Counted from the first letter of the stretch, positions 16,660-25,784 are shown. The stretch: 64,000 bases of DNA from Bacillota bacterium (GCA_023410645.1 JAEYPQ010000073.1:13557-77556); one strand, 5' to 3'. Notes: a model not told the origin generated them from the sequence alone. Numbers and translations are program-made.

Positions 16660-16684
16660 TTCGACAAAACTAGACAATATTTTT
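16660..16684 (-). promoter_or_regulatory. Tandem Spo0A boxes upstream of the 16497 gene
   Basis: Exact reverse complement of the element at 15402-15426, with TGTCGAA and TTGTCTAG boxes 10 bases apart on the minus strand. Followed on the minus strand by AT-rich sequence with TATATG at the expected -10 spacing. Confidence 0.6.
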
Positions 16685-16730
16685 ATAATAGTATATAAAT
16701 CTCTAGCATAACTATTTATTTTTATAAGAA

Positions 16731-16877
16731 TTAGTATATGTCAACTTCTTTATTATTTACTGTTTCGATAAAATTTATATTTCTATCTTGTATAAAAGCA
16801 TCTGCGTATAATGCAAGAAGTACAATTAATACTACACTTACATATAATATACTCTTTTGCTTATTATTAAGTTTCAT
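16731..16877 (-). CDS. 48-residue membrane protein
   Basis: MKLNNKQKSILYVSVV then a hydrophobic stretch to about 24 and a hydrophilic tail (ADAFIQDRNINFIETVNNKE). The start at 16877 follows AGGTGATTCT; the in-frame upstream ATG at 16934 lacks a site and overlaps the protease gene. One transmembrane helix. Last gene of a small operon after YlbF-like and metalloprotease-like genes. Function unknown. Confidence 0.5.
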   Translation of the reverse strand: MKLNNKQKSILYVSVVLIVLLALYADAFIQDRNINFIETVNNKEVDIY

Positions 16878-16909
16878 AGAATCACCTAGTAACATATATA
16901 TTAGATTTA

Positions 16910-17539
16910 TTACAAAATATAATATATTGTGCACATTATTATTAATCTTAATAGCTTTGGAAAAATTAAATTAATTAAGAATAATGGCATCAAAATCTTA
17001 GTTTGGAATTTATATATGTCAATAATAAAACTTTTATCTTTTCCAATTATTTTTCCATTTAAATATTTATCAGAAACATTTACAGATTTTTTTACTGCAT
17101 CAATTTCTAAAATCAATCTAAAAATTAAAGATAAAGCTACTATTAAAGAATAAATATATAATGGCATTTTAGATTCTTGCATAAATAGTCCTAAAACAGA
17201 AAATATAACAAAAGTAATAATTTCTATATTTGAAGATATAAAATTTAATTTTTGAACTATTTTCGATTGAATAGAATGTATACATTCATGCGCTATAACA
17301 CAAATTCTTGCATAAGTATTCTTTTTATTACTTGATAAATATATAGTATCATTTAAATATACATAGTAATTATTTTTTATATCTTTATCTTCTACTAATT
17401 TTGTTGTCTTATTATCCAAACTTTCTAAAATTTCTTTTGTTACTAATTCATTGTTTGGTAATCTAGAAATTAATTCTTCTGCTTTATTTTTTAATATTGA
17501 ATTCTTCTTAAATATTTTTAAACTCTCAAAAAAATTCAT
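16910..17539 (-). CDS. Membrane zinc metalloprotease, Zn_peptidase_2-like
   Basis: A 209-residue protein with an HExxH motif in VIAHECIHSIQS near residue 87, similar to the HEVGHAIQ motif of neutral zinc peptidase family 2 (pfam04298), plus three hydrophobic segments in the second half. Shorter than the usual 225-230 residues and divergent, so a relative and not a clear member. Its ATG overlaps the YlbF-like stop (TAATG), which implies coupled translation. Substrate unknown. Confidence 0.6.
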   Translation of the reverse strand: MNFFESLKIFKKNSILKNKAEELISRLPNNELVTKEILESLDNKTTKLVEDKDIKNNYYVYLNDTIYLSSNKKNTYARICVIAHECIHSIQSKIVQKLNFISSNIEIITFVIFSVLGLFMQESKMPLYIYSLIVALSLIFRLILEIDAVKKSVNVSDKYLNGKIIGKDKSFIIDIYKFQTKILMPLFLINLIFPKLLRLIIMCTIYYIL

Positions 17540-17877
17540 TAAAATTCTATAATCTCCTTAATTCCTTCTCCAACTATTTTTTGCATATCTGCAAGTAGTA
17601 CATTGATTCTCATTTCACACTCTAATAATTTTCTCATATCTTCATTTTGTATAATAATTGAATATAAATTTTCTAAACTTGTTTGATTCTCTTCATTTAG
17701 TTTTCCTGTATTTATATATTCAAATTGATGCTTTTGTTGTTTTTCCTTAAAATCTTTTAACATAGTATATGCCTTTTCATCAGCCCTAATTTTATTTTTT
17801 AAAGATATAAATTCCTTAAATTCTTCTGTTTCTTTTAAACATTTAACTAATTCATGTATTTTATCATAAAAATTCAT
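17539..17877 (-). CDS. YlbF/YmcA-family protein
   Basis: A 112-residue helical protein of the Com_YlbF type: MNFYDKIHELVKCLKETEEF, KADEKAYTMLKDFKEKQ-type helix, and NVLLADMQKIVGEGI at the end. In Bacillus the YlbF-YmcA-YaaT complex controls RNase Y, competence and sporulation. Only one member lies here. No ribosome-site problem. It heads a short operon with the metalloprotease and small membrane gene and is parted from the CapA-like gene by a terminator. Confidence 0.8.
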   Translation of the reverse strand: MNFYDKIHELVKCLKETEEFKEFISLKNKIRADEKAYTMLKDFKEKQQKHQFEYINTGKLNEENQTSLENLYSIIIQNEDMRKLLECEMRINVLLADMQKIVGEGIKEIIEF

Positions 17878-17915
17878 AATATCACTTTCCCTTTCTAAAT
17901 AAAATTATACAATAA

Positions 17916-17958
17916 AAAAATACAAAATCCAACAATTATTTGTTAATTTTGTATTTTT
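17916..17958. terminator. Terminator between CapA-like and YlbF-like genes
   Basis: AAAAATACAAAAT (17916-17928) pairs perfectly with ATTTTGTATTTTT (17946-17958), a 13-base stem with a 17-base loop. It ends the secretion-type operon transcribed from 25.7 kb. Confidence 0.7.
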
Positions 17959-17962
17959 AATA

Positions 17963-19258
17963 TTATTTGAACAATTCCATTAATCTATCATTTGCTTCTT
18001 TTAATTCATTATACTCCTTAGCTGTAAGCTTTGATGTATCATTATTGTATTTTTCAATTTCATTACTTATTATATACATTGTTTTAACATGTTTTGTAGA
18101 AAACTGTGTCCAAATACCTATTTGATCTTTAGTTTTCATTTCAGTAGAGGTACCTATGACTTCACCTTTTTTATTTTTTGTAATATCTTTTGTAAATTCA
18201 ATATTTACAATTGCATTCACTCTGTTATCTGCTGTATCATAGCTTCCCATAAAATCTCCTAAACCATATGCAGCATATATGTGAGTATCTTTATCATTAA
18301 CTTTTATTAAATCTTCTTCAGTATCTTGTACTACATTACTTCCAGTTCCAAGGACAACATTAACACCATTATTAAATAGAGTATCAACACATTCTTTCTG
18401 CTTACTATTTGGTATAGTACTATTTTCATTTGGTACGTATAAGTATGAAATTATATAATCAACATTTTTAGATTTTAAATACTCTATATCCTTTTTTATA
18501 TTATCTTCTTCAAAAATGTTAACTAAATAATCTTTACTTGCTTTAATTGAAACATTAGTATCTGTTGTATATGATAAGATCCCTATACTTATATTATTTT
18601 TTGTAATTACAACAGGGTCATTTCTTGTTTCAGAACTTATTCCAACTTGAGATATTTCTTTATCCTTTAATGCCTTTTCTGTTTGTATAATGCCATTTTC
18701 ATTTTTATCCATTGAGTGTTGGTTTGCTGTTGCAACTACACTAATATTTAATTCTTTTAAAGTATCAAGTAGCTCTATTGGAGCATTATATACGCTTTTG
18801 GCAGAATAAGATAATGAATCAGCAACAGGCGTGTTTAAACTTGCAATAACTAAATCATAATCTTTTAGCTTTTGGCTTACATCATCTATTCCAGTACTAA
18901 AATCATATGTAGATCCAGTTTTTGCACCACTTAAAGAATTAGAAGTAAGATAAATGTCGCCTAACGCAGCGATTTTTAAACTATAATTTTCAACAGTTTG
19001 GTTAGGAGCCTTTGTTATAAACATTCCTACAAAAGAATTAACTGAATTGTATAACCACATTTTTTCCTTATCACGCATTCCCAAAGTATATGTTATCATT
19101 GTGTAAACTTGGTAACCAACAAATATAGTTAATATAATCCATATAAATAATTTTATTTTTAGTTTATTTTTATCTTTATTATTTAAAGCAATACTCTCAT
19201 TATCTTCTATATCATTTTGATTTATTCTGTTAGAATATTCAATATTTCTTCTTCCCAT
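17963..19258 (-). CDS. CapA-like membrane protein with altered active site
   Basis: A 431-residue protein of the CapA/PgsA metallophosphatase-like family, with a transmembrane anchor at about 37-57 and the domain outside. Family motifs can be followed: AALGDIYLT, ATANQHSMDKNENG and IYAAYGLGDFMG. Key positions differ: N-x-E reads ASLNTPVADS, the HWG-E motif reads ISYLYVPNEN, and the GSHPH motif reads GTGSNVV. Metal binding is therefore doubtful. Start at the ATG at 19258 (AGGAGA, ten-base gap); an upstream ATG at 19291 has no site. Last gene of the secretion-type operon, 42 bases after the unknown gene. Confidence 0.65.
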   Translation of the reverse strand: MGRRNIEYSNRINQNDIEDNESIALNNKDKNKLKIKLFIWIILTIFVGYQVYTMITYTLGMRDKEKMWLYNSVNSFVGMFITKAPNQTVENYSLKIAALGDIYLTSNSLSGAKTGSTYDFSTGIDDVSQKLKDYDLVIASLNTPVADSLSYSAKSVYNAPIELLDTLKELNISVVATANQHSMDKNENGIIQTEKALKDKEISQVGISSETRNDPVVITKNNISIGILSYTTDTNVSIKASKDYLVNIFEEDNIKKDIEYLKSKNVDYIISYLYVPNENSTIPNSKQKECVDTLFNNGVNVVLGTGSNVVQDTEEDLIKVNDKDTHIYAAYGLGDFMGSYDTADNRVNAIVNIEFTKDITKNKKGEVIGTSTEMKTKDQIGIWTQFSTKHVKTMYIISNEIEKYNNDTSKLTAKEYNELKEANDRLMELFK

Positions 19259-19300
19259 TTTTATATAATCTCCTATTTTTGCATTGTACAATACATTATA

Positions 19301-20020
19301 CTACAAATTGTTGCAAATTTGCAACTGCATAGGTGATAATTTATTGTTTTTATTATTCACTAACTCAGTCATATTTTGAATAATATTATTTTCTTTTATA
19401 CATTCTAAGCTATTATTTACCAATTTTTGCTTTGCATTTAATTGTTTTGCTATAGAATTTAAACTATCAATTTCAAACTTTTCATATGATTGATACCACT
19501 GATTACATAGTTGTTTAAAATCTGTAACCTTTTCTCTTATTCTATCAAAACTTCTATCCAACTTTTCTACGAAAGTTTTACTAGATATAAATGTTTTTAT
19601 ATCTTTAACAAATGTATTAATGTATGGTTCAAAAATATTATTTTTAAACGTATTTTTACAAAATATATCTATTCCTGCATTAATTGCAGAAGTTATCCCG
19701 CCTTTAATTGCAATATCTTTAATTTTACTAATATCTTTAAGAACGTTTTTTGGCATATTTAATATTTCTAAGCCTTCTCTTACACTACTATTTACTGCAG
19801 TTTTAATTATTTCTTTAAAATCTTTAGTTTTTAAAGAATTCTTTACATCAATTAATATATCCTTTATATGCCCATTTACTGGTGAAGCCTTAATAGCATA
19901 TTCTGCTCCCTTATCTATTATATTTCCAATTATATTTTGAAATTCATTATTATTTTTAGAAATTTGCAAGTTTAAATCCCTATCAATTTCTAAACCATTT
20001 ACTATATCTAAATTTTGCAT
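19301..20020 (-). CDS. Unknown protein in the secretion-type operon
   Basis: A 239-residue, largely helical protein with no signal peptide or transmembrane segment. Segments such as KDILIDVKNSLKTKDFKEII and GGITSAINAGIDIFCK look like a conserved core, and the C-terminus is a coiled coil (SIAKQLNAKQKLVNN). It starts three bases after the TadB-like gene with a GGAGG site. It could be a cytoplasmic chaperone or a secreted substrate of the neighbouring ATPases; nothing decides between them. Confidence 0.55.
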   Translation of the reverse strand: MQNLDIVNGLEIDRDLNLQISKNNNEFQNIIGNIIDKGAEYAIKASPVNGHIKDILIDVKNSLKTKDFKEIIKTAVNSSVREGLEILNMPKNVLKDISKIKDIAIKGGITSAINAGIDIFCKNTFKNNIFEPYINTFVKDIKTFISSKTFVEKLDRSFDRIREKVTDFKQLCNQWYQSYEKFEIDSLNSIAKQLNAKQKLVNNSLECIKENNIIQNMTELVNNKNNKLSPMQLQICNNL

Positions 20021-20022
20021 TT

Positions 20023-20925
20023 TTATTCCTCCAATTTATTTATTTTTCTTATAAATAAAAATATTAACATAAATGATATAATATCAATATTTATAATTAT
20101 TTTGCCAAACAAAGTGTTTAACATTATACTCTTATACTCATCATTTAATAATATAAATGTAAAAAGTATATAAATATTTATTATTAAAAGTAACATAAGA
20201 ACTAGTTTTGAAGAAAAACTTTCTTCATTTTCTTTTTCTTTTTGAATATTAAACTTTACAAGTATCTTAGAAAATCTATCTAATAATTTATTAAAATCTC
20301 CACCATTTATATATGAATATTGAGATGCAATAATGAATTCACTTATTTTCTCGATATTTATATTTTTTTTTAGACTTTCAAAAGACTCAAAAACACTAAT
20401 TCCCTTTTCAATAGACAAATTAAATTTATCTACATAAATTGAAAGAGGAGTTTCCGTTTTTGTCTTTTTAAAGGCCAGTACTATATTATTTGTAGATTTA
20501 GTATAATTTTTTAATGATATTGCATACATAGGAAATATTCTTAAAATCTTATTTTTTTGATTATTTACAATGTATTCAATTATTAAGTACGGTAATATAA
20601 ATACAAAAATTGAGAATATCAAAGAAGTTGATAAAATATTTGTTAATATATATATTATTGAAAAAGTTATTATGGACAAAAAAATTGAAATTGATAAAAT
20701 TATTACTGAATTTAGAAAATACAGATTTTTATTACTAGAATTTTTTATTTCTAATAAATAATAATTAATTTTTTGAATAAATTTAATTCTATTTAATTTA
20801 TATGTTAATTTATTATATTCAATCTTTTTCTTACCCTTAAAATCTAGAAAAATTTCATATATTGAATATATGATTAAAAATATTATTAACATCTCTAAAA
20901 TTGTATTTATAATAACAAATAGCAC
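20023..20925 (-). CDS. TadB-like inner-membrane protein (T2SSF domain)
   Basis: A 300-residue protein with hydrophobic segments at about 5-25, 70-90, 95-118, 240-260 and 275-292, and a central cytoplasmic domain with MYAISLKNYTKSTNNIVLAF and ASQYSYINGGDFNKLLDRFS that matches the F-type domain of TadB/TadC. It would pair with the CpaF-like ATPase encoded just upstream. GTG start at 20925 with a weak site. Only one TadB-type gene is present, where full Tad systems have TadB and TadC. Confidence 0.65.
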   Translation of the reverse strand: MLFVIINTILEMLIIFLIIYSIYEIFLDFKGKKKIEYNKLTYKLNRIKFIQKINYYLLEIKNSSNKNLYFLNSVIILSISIFLSIITFSIIYILTNILSTSLIFSIFVFILPYLIIEYIVNNQKNKILRIFPMYAISLKNYTKSTNNIVLAFKKTKTETPLSIYVDKFNLSIEKGISVFESFESLKKNINIEKISEFIIASQYSYINGGDFNKLLDRFSKILVKFNIQKEKENEESFSSKLVLMLLLIINIYILFTFILLNDEYKSIMLNTLFGKIIINIDIISFMLIFLFIRKINKLEE

Positions 20926-20932
20926 CTACTTT

Positions 20933-22105
20933 CTAATATATATTTAATATTTTTATTTTATTTTCATCTTTTATATAATCAACTTCTACTATTTCTTTTA
21001 CTTTATAGTTTTCTAAATAAATTATATAATCTATACTACTTGCAAGTATTTGTTCTATGAACTCTTTTGTATATTTTTGATTTTTATCATCTCTTTTAAA
21101 TAATGTTATTAATCTATTTATTGTATTTTCTGATGAATCTGAATGTACTGTTGCAATCCCCATATGACCTGTACATATAGAATCCAAAAAACTAGATGTT
21201 TCTTCACCTTTCAATTCTCCAATCACAATAACATCATTAGACATTACTAGACTATGTTTCATCAATCTTTGTAATGTTATCTTACTAGAATCTTTTCTAT
21301 TTTCTACTATTTCACGTTGAATTATATTTTTATTTTCTATAAATAATTCAGTTGTTTCTTCATTGGTGGTAATTGAGATAGTATCTGGTATTTTATCTAT
21401 TATTGCTCTAAGTAAAGTAGTTTTACCACTACCACCCTTTCCTGAAATTATTATGTTTTTAAAACTATTGATAGCCTCATACATTATTTTATATGATTTC
21501 GAATCAAGCATATCTTCTATAATAAATAATCTCTCCAAGGTAATATTTTTATTATTTCTATGTATTCTTATTACTATGCTCGAAGAAATAGAATTAACTG
21601 GAGATATCCCAGCCTCAATTCTTAGATTATATTTTTTATCACTTACAATTACTATAGGGATATCAAAGTTTATATTTGAATTATTCTTCTGTACACAAAA
21701 TCTTATATACTGTTCAAAGACATCATTATTTTCAAATTTATCCGCCACTTTAATCCATTTTCCATTCTTCTTTATATATATATTATCATATCTAACCGCT
21801 CTAATATCAGTTATATCTGAATCATCGATATATTTTTGCAAAATATCATATCCAAACATTTTATTTATAAGTGTATTTACAATTAGATTTTGTGTATCCT
21901 GATTTTTTATCCTATATTTTTGAATCAAATATTCATATATTTTTTCTTTAATTTCTTCTTTTAAATCTTTTTGCAGATATTCAATATAATTATTTATTAT
22001 AAATCTTTGTATATCTAAAATATCAATCTCTTTATTTTCTTCAATATCTGTTCTTTTAATAATTTCATTATTATCATTTTCTTCTTTAAAAATATTTGTT
22101 ATCAC
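20933..22105 (-). CDS. CpaF/TadA-like secretion ATPase
   Basis: A 390-residue ATPase of the type II/IV secretion superfamily. Walker A is ISGKGGSGKTTLL near residue 218; the Asp/His boxes and Walker B appear as NDVIVIGELKGEE; a GHMGIATVHSDS His box follows. The N-terminal domain (about 20-110) is the usual all-alpha region of CpaF. GTG start at 22105 overlaps the TadZ-like stop in GTGA. It likely powers assembly or export with the TadB-like protein. Confidence 0.8.
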   Translation of the reverse strand: MITNIFKEENDNNEIIKRTDIEENKEIDILDIQRFIINNYIEYLQKDLKEEIKEKIYEYLIQKYRIKNQDTQNLIVNTLINKMFGYDILQKYIDDSDITDIRAVRYDNIYIKKNGKWIKVADKFENNDVFEQYIRFCVQKNNSNINFDIPIVIVSDKKYNLRIEAGISPVNSISSSIVIRIHRNNKNITLERLFIIEDMLDSKSYKIMYEAINSFKNIIISGKGGSGKTTLLRAIIDKIPDTISITTNEETTELFIENKNIIQREIVENRKDSSKITLQRLMKHSLVMSNDVIVIGELKGEETSSFLDSICTGHMGIATVHSDSSENTINRLITLFKRDDKNQKYTKEFIEQILASSIDYIIYLENYKVKEIVEVDYIKDENKIKILNIY

Positions 22106-23301
22106 TTAATGTTTCCTCTTTTTTTAATTAAATTTTCAAATGAATTAATAATCTTAATTTTTTCTTTTTTATTATTTATTCCTAAATTTCTATACATATT
22201 TTGAGTGTTTATCTTCACATCAATTATATTTATCGCTCCATTTATAAAAGATTCTATATCTTTATTATATTCTATACTTAAGATAGCCTTATAACCTTTT
22301 ATTAAAGATTCAACTTGATCTATATCTAAAGAATTTTTTTGTATTTTATTTAAAATAATATTAATCTTCTCCTTTTGTATATTCCAATTTCTAACCATTA
22401 AATCTAGATATTTTATAGCTTGTCTTATACTTAAATAATTAGGATTAATGACAAAATATATCTTAGTGGAGTATTTTAAAGTGTATTCTACAACATCTAA
22501 AAATGGTGTTGATGGTAAATCTATAACACAATATTCATAAGTTTGTGAACAAGCTGAATATATTTTTTGATAATACTCTTTTGATAGTTTATTTTGACAA
22601 TCATATAGACTAACATTATTAGTTATATAATTTAGTTTTCTATTATTTTTATCCTTTTGAACATATTTATTAATATTTCCATTTATTTCAATCCTTTTAT
22701 CCACATCTTCAACAATTTGAGAAATGTTACTTACATTAGCTTCTAAATTATTAAATATATCAATTGATGGATTTTGAATATCCATATCTATAAGGCAAGT
22801 AGAGATCTTTAGTTCATTACAAATTTCTTTTGAAATAATGCTAGAAATAAATGATTTACCCGCTCCACTTGTGCCAAATACAGCAATCATCTGTTTAGGT
22901 ATAACTTGATTACTATTAAATATTTCATTACTCTTGTATATTATATTTTTATCATTTTCAATTACATCAGCTATTTGCTTTATATCTATATATTCACCCT
23001 CAATAATGTTAAATATTTTATTTGAAAAAAGAAATTCTTTATATTCATTAGTAAGTTTAGAAACTATATAAATAACTCGTGTATTATTATTTGATAACTT
23101 AATTTGTTTTGCAAATAGCATATTATTTAAATTTCCATTTAGATTATCTCTTGTTATTAAAATATATTCCTCATCTGTATTACTTAAAAATTCAATTACT
23201 CCTTCCATATATGTTATATCCTGTTTATATACAATATCGCCATATAATTTAATTAGTTCATTTTTTACCTTTTCATTATCTAGTGCTACTAGTATTTTCA
23301 T
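22102..23301 (-). CDS. TadZ/CpaE-like MinD-family ATPase
   Basis: A 399-residue protein with an N-terminal receiver-like domain (about 1-120) and a MinD/ParA ATPase domain from about 138: deviant Walker A AVFGTSGAGKSF, then CLIDMDIQNPSID and the YCVIDLPSTPF Walker B. This is the TadZ/CpaE layout, which places Tad pili at a cell pole. The phospho-acceptor Asp of a true receiver is not obvious. Start at ATG 23301 after GGAGG. It overlaps the CpaF-like gene. Confidence 0.75.
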   Translation of the reverse strand: MKILVALDNEKVKNELIKLYGDIVYKQDITYMEGVIEFLSNTDEEYILITRDNLNGNLNNMLFAKQIKLSNNNTRVIYIVSKLTNEYKEFLFSNKIFNIIEGEYIDIKQIADVIENDKNIIYKSNEIFNSNQVIPKQMIAVFGTSGAGKSFISSIISKEICNELKISTCLIDMDIQNPSIDIFNNLEANVSNISQIVEDVDKRIEINGNINKYVQKDKNNRKLNYITNNVSLYDCQNKLSKEYYQKIYSACSQTYEYCVIDLPSTPFLDVVEYTLKYSTKIYFVINPNYLSIRQAIKYLDLMVRNWNIQKEKINIILNKIQKNSLDIDQVESLIKGYKAILSIEYNKDIESFINGAINIIDVKINTQNMYRNLGINNKKEKIKIINSFENLIKKRGNIK

Positions 23302-23305
23302 CAAT

Positions 23306-25087
23306 TTATTCCTCCATTATCTTTTTTTCATAATTACTTATTTTTATGTTTATTATAGATATATTTCCTTTAAATATAATCATAGCTTGTCCTTTATTTA
23401 AGATGGAAATATTTTTTATAATTTTATCATTAAATTCACTTAAATTATTTAATATTTCTGTATCTGAATATTCTATTTTAAAGAATATCTTAAATGCACA
23501 ATTATTAAGAATACTTTTACCATATATTCCATCCTGAAAAGAGAAAAAATCAGAAATATCTTGCGTTATAGAAATAATTCCTGCATTTAATTTTCTAATA
23601 GTTTTAAATAATGAAAATATATTTTCAGAAATTAATGATTCTTCTTTACTATTAATAAGTTTCCAAATCTCATCAATATATATAATAGTATTTTTTTTAG
23701 ATTCTATTTTTACTTTTTCTGCTGTTAGTATATTTTTTATAATATTTAAGAAATATTTCGAAAATATAACTGAATCTTTTGAATCTATATTAGAAAGATC
23801 AAAAACTACTAGTTTAGACATAATATCCATATTTGTATTATTAGTAAGGCAAGTATATTTATTTATAATTTTCGTTTTTACTTTTTTATTTAATTCTTTA
23901 TTTTCTATTTTCTCTAACACATCTTTTAATGTTGGAAATAGTATTTTGGATCTTAAAACTTTACTAATATATATTTTGTTTTCAAATTCATCCATATACA
24001 AGGATTCTAAATCATTAATGTCATATTTCTTATATGCTAATCTAATCGCATTCTCTAGTTCAATTATCTCTTTTTCATTATTAACTCCAATTATCTCCAA
24101 TAAAAATTCTTTAATTTCTTGTATTTTATTTTCAATTACATTTTTCCCATATAAAACTACTTCAAATTCATTTATATCGAGTATATTTATATATTTATTA
24201 ATATTTTTATTATTAAAAATAATGTACTCCATGTTGAGTTTTTCTGATATTTGAATATATTCACCCTCTGGATCAAATATATACTGATATTTATTATTAA
24301 AAAAGTGCCTAATAATTAGTATTTTAGTAAAAAAGGATTTTCCGGAACCACTACTTCCCAATATACACATATTAGAATTTGTATATTCATTACTGAAAAT
24401 ATCTATATTATATAATTTATTTTCTTTTGCAGTATATCCAAAAATAATTCCATTTTTATCAAATACATTTCTAGTATAAAAAGGAAAAATATTATTTAAA
24501 GATGATGTAATTATATTTCTATATGTATTTTTAATTAATTTATTTTGAAAATTTATTAATGGTAGAGTTAAAATATATGAATCCAAATGTCTAAAATTAG
24601 TTATATTTGAAATAAATTGATTAGAATAAAGTTTACTTTGAATTTTCTTTACATCAATTAATAATTGCTCTTTGTTAACATTATATAGTGTCAAATATAT
24701 ATTAATATAAAAAATTTCTTCATTATTTATTTGTATTTGCCTTCTTAATTCTTGAGCATCATTACTTACTTTGTTTATTAAGTCATAATCTAATTGATTT
24801 TTATTTATAGTTTTAATCTCAGCTTTTGAAGAGGATATATATTTTGTTAATTGCCTTAATATATTATATGAATCTTGCTTTTGTATATAAAATGATATAT
24901 CATATTCAATACTTTTAGGTAAGGCCTCTATAAGCTGTAAAAACTGTATTTTCTTTGGATAATCGCATATTGTAATATTACAGATATATTTATTATCTAA
25001 TTTTAAGTATTTAAAATTCGTATTATCTATATAGCCAGGTAAAATATTAATTATATCAGTTTTATCACCATCAAATATATTATTCAT
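23306..25087 (-). CDS. VirB4/TraC-like conjugation-type ATPase
   Basis: A 593-residue AAA+ ATPase of the VirB4/TraC (TrsE) kind. Walker A is CILGSSGSGKSFFTK near residue 240, then IFDPEGEY, and Walker B/linker TIIYIDEIWKLINS near residue 470, followed by KLNAGIISITQDISDFF. The N-terminal 200 residues match the substrate/partner domain. It is shorter than VirB4 proteins (about 800). ATG follows GAGGAGAAAAAT. To find such an ATPase in a Tad-like operon without conjugation genes is odd. Confidence 0.75.
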   Translation of the reverse strand: MNNIFDGDKTDIINILPGYIDNTNFKYLKLDNKYICNITICDYPKKIQFLQLIEALPKSIEYDISFYIQKQDSYNILRQLTKYISSSKAEIKTINKNQLDYDLINKVSNDAQELRRQIQINNEEIFYINIYLTLYNVNKEQLLIDVKKIQSKLYSNQFISNITNFRHLDSYILTLPLINFQNKLIKNTYRNIITSSLNNIFPFYTRNVFDKNGIIFGYTAKENKLYNIDIFSNEYTNSNMCILGSSGSGKSFFTKILIIRHFFNNKYQYIFDPEGEYIQISEKLNMEYIIFNNKNINKYINILDINEFEVVLYGKNVIENKIQEIKEFLLEIIGVNNEKEIIELENAIRLAYKKYDINDLESLYMDEFENKIYISKVLRSKILFPTLKDVLEKIENKELNKKVKTKIINKYTCLTNNTNMDIMSKLVVFDLSNIDSKDSVIFSKYFLNIIKNILTAEKVKIESKKNTIIYIDEIWKLINSKEESLISENIFSLFKTIRKLNAGIISITQDISDFFSFQDGIYGKSILNNCAFKIFFKIEYSDTEILNNLSEFNDKIIKNISILNKGQAMIIFKGNISIINIKISNYEKKIMEE

Positions 25088-25097
25088 ATTTTTCTCC

Positions 25098-25634
25098 TCA
25101 TGTAATCTTTTCTTTATTTATACATTCATATAATACTAATTTTATATCTTCTATACTTCTTATTCTTGAAACAATACAACCAATCTGATTTAATTTGTAT
25201 ATAGTCTTATCCACATCCTCAATTCTAATGCTATCCTGATCTCTTATTGCAACAATTAAATAGTATTTGGATGAGTATATTTCTTCTTTTGATAATTTAT
25301 CATATACATCGTTTAAATATAGTTTTTTTATATTGTCATATTCATTATCTACTTTTTCATTCGATATATTATTATATTTTTTCATATAATTTTCAGCATC
25401 AAACTTTCTATTTGAAATTAAAATTTGATACTCTAAGTTGAACTCTTTTAAAAATTGGATATAAATGTTAGAAATATCATTTTTAATATTTTCAGAAGAA
25501 TCTAAAATACTCACTGGCATTACTTCATAAATATATACATTTTTAATTGCCTTATTTATATTTATTTTTATACAGTCATTTGTTATATCAGATATATTAT
25601 ATACTTGACTTATATCTTTATATTTGTTTTTTAT
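25098..25634 (-). CDS. TraC-like N-domain protein with a probable ATA start
   Basis: A 178-residue protein that resembles the separate TraC-like domain found ahead of VirB4-type ATPases (YEVMPVSILDSSENIK, then QFLKEFNLEYQILISNRKFDAENY). The first ATG in frame (25520) has no ribosome site and cuts the domain. A GAGGTG site lies five bases before an ATA at 25632-25634, in frame with no ATG, GTG or TTG between the upstream stop and it, so ATA is the best start. It would be the first gene of the secretion-type operon, ten bases ahead of the ATPase. Confidence 0.65.
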   Translation of the reverse strand: MKNKYKDISQVYNISDITNDCIKININKAIKNVYIYEVMPVSILDSSENIKNDISNIYIQFLKEFNLEYQILISNRKFDAENYMKKYNNISNEKVDNEYDNIKKLYLNDVYDKLSKEEIYSSKYYLIVAIRDQDSIRIEDVDKTIYKLNQIGCIVSRIRSIEDIKLVLYECINKEKIT

Positions 25635-25735
25635 ATTATCACCTCACTTAGATTTTATAATTAATTGGAAATACGTTAAGAAATATTTAATAGACTTAAA
25701 TAGTTAAAAAATAAAATAGAAAAAATATGTCAATA

Positions 25736-25764
25736 ATATTAACATGCTTTAATTAATATGTCAA
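25736..25764 (-). promoter_or_regulatory. Promoter of the secretion-type operon
   Basis: On the minus strand TTGACA (25759-25764), 17 bases, TAATAT (25736-25741), about 100 bases before the ATA start. A tandem Spo0A-like site lies upstream at 25785-25801. Confidence 0.65.
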
Positions 25765-25784
25765 TATTTTATTTCAATTATTTC

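Noticed and set aside
19301..25640. Standard Tad pilus or conjugative element
   Set aside because: Pilin, prepilin peptidase, TadC, relaxase and coupling protein genes are all missing from the operon and its flanks.
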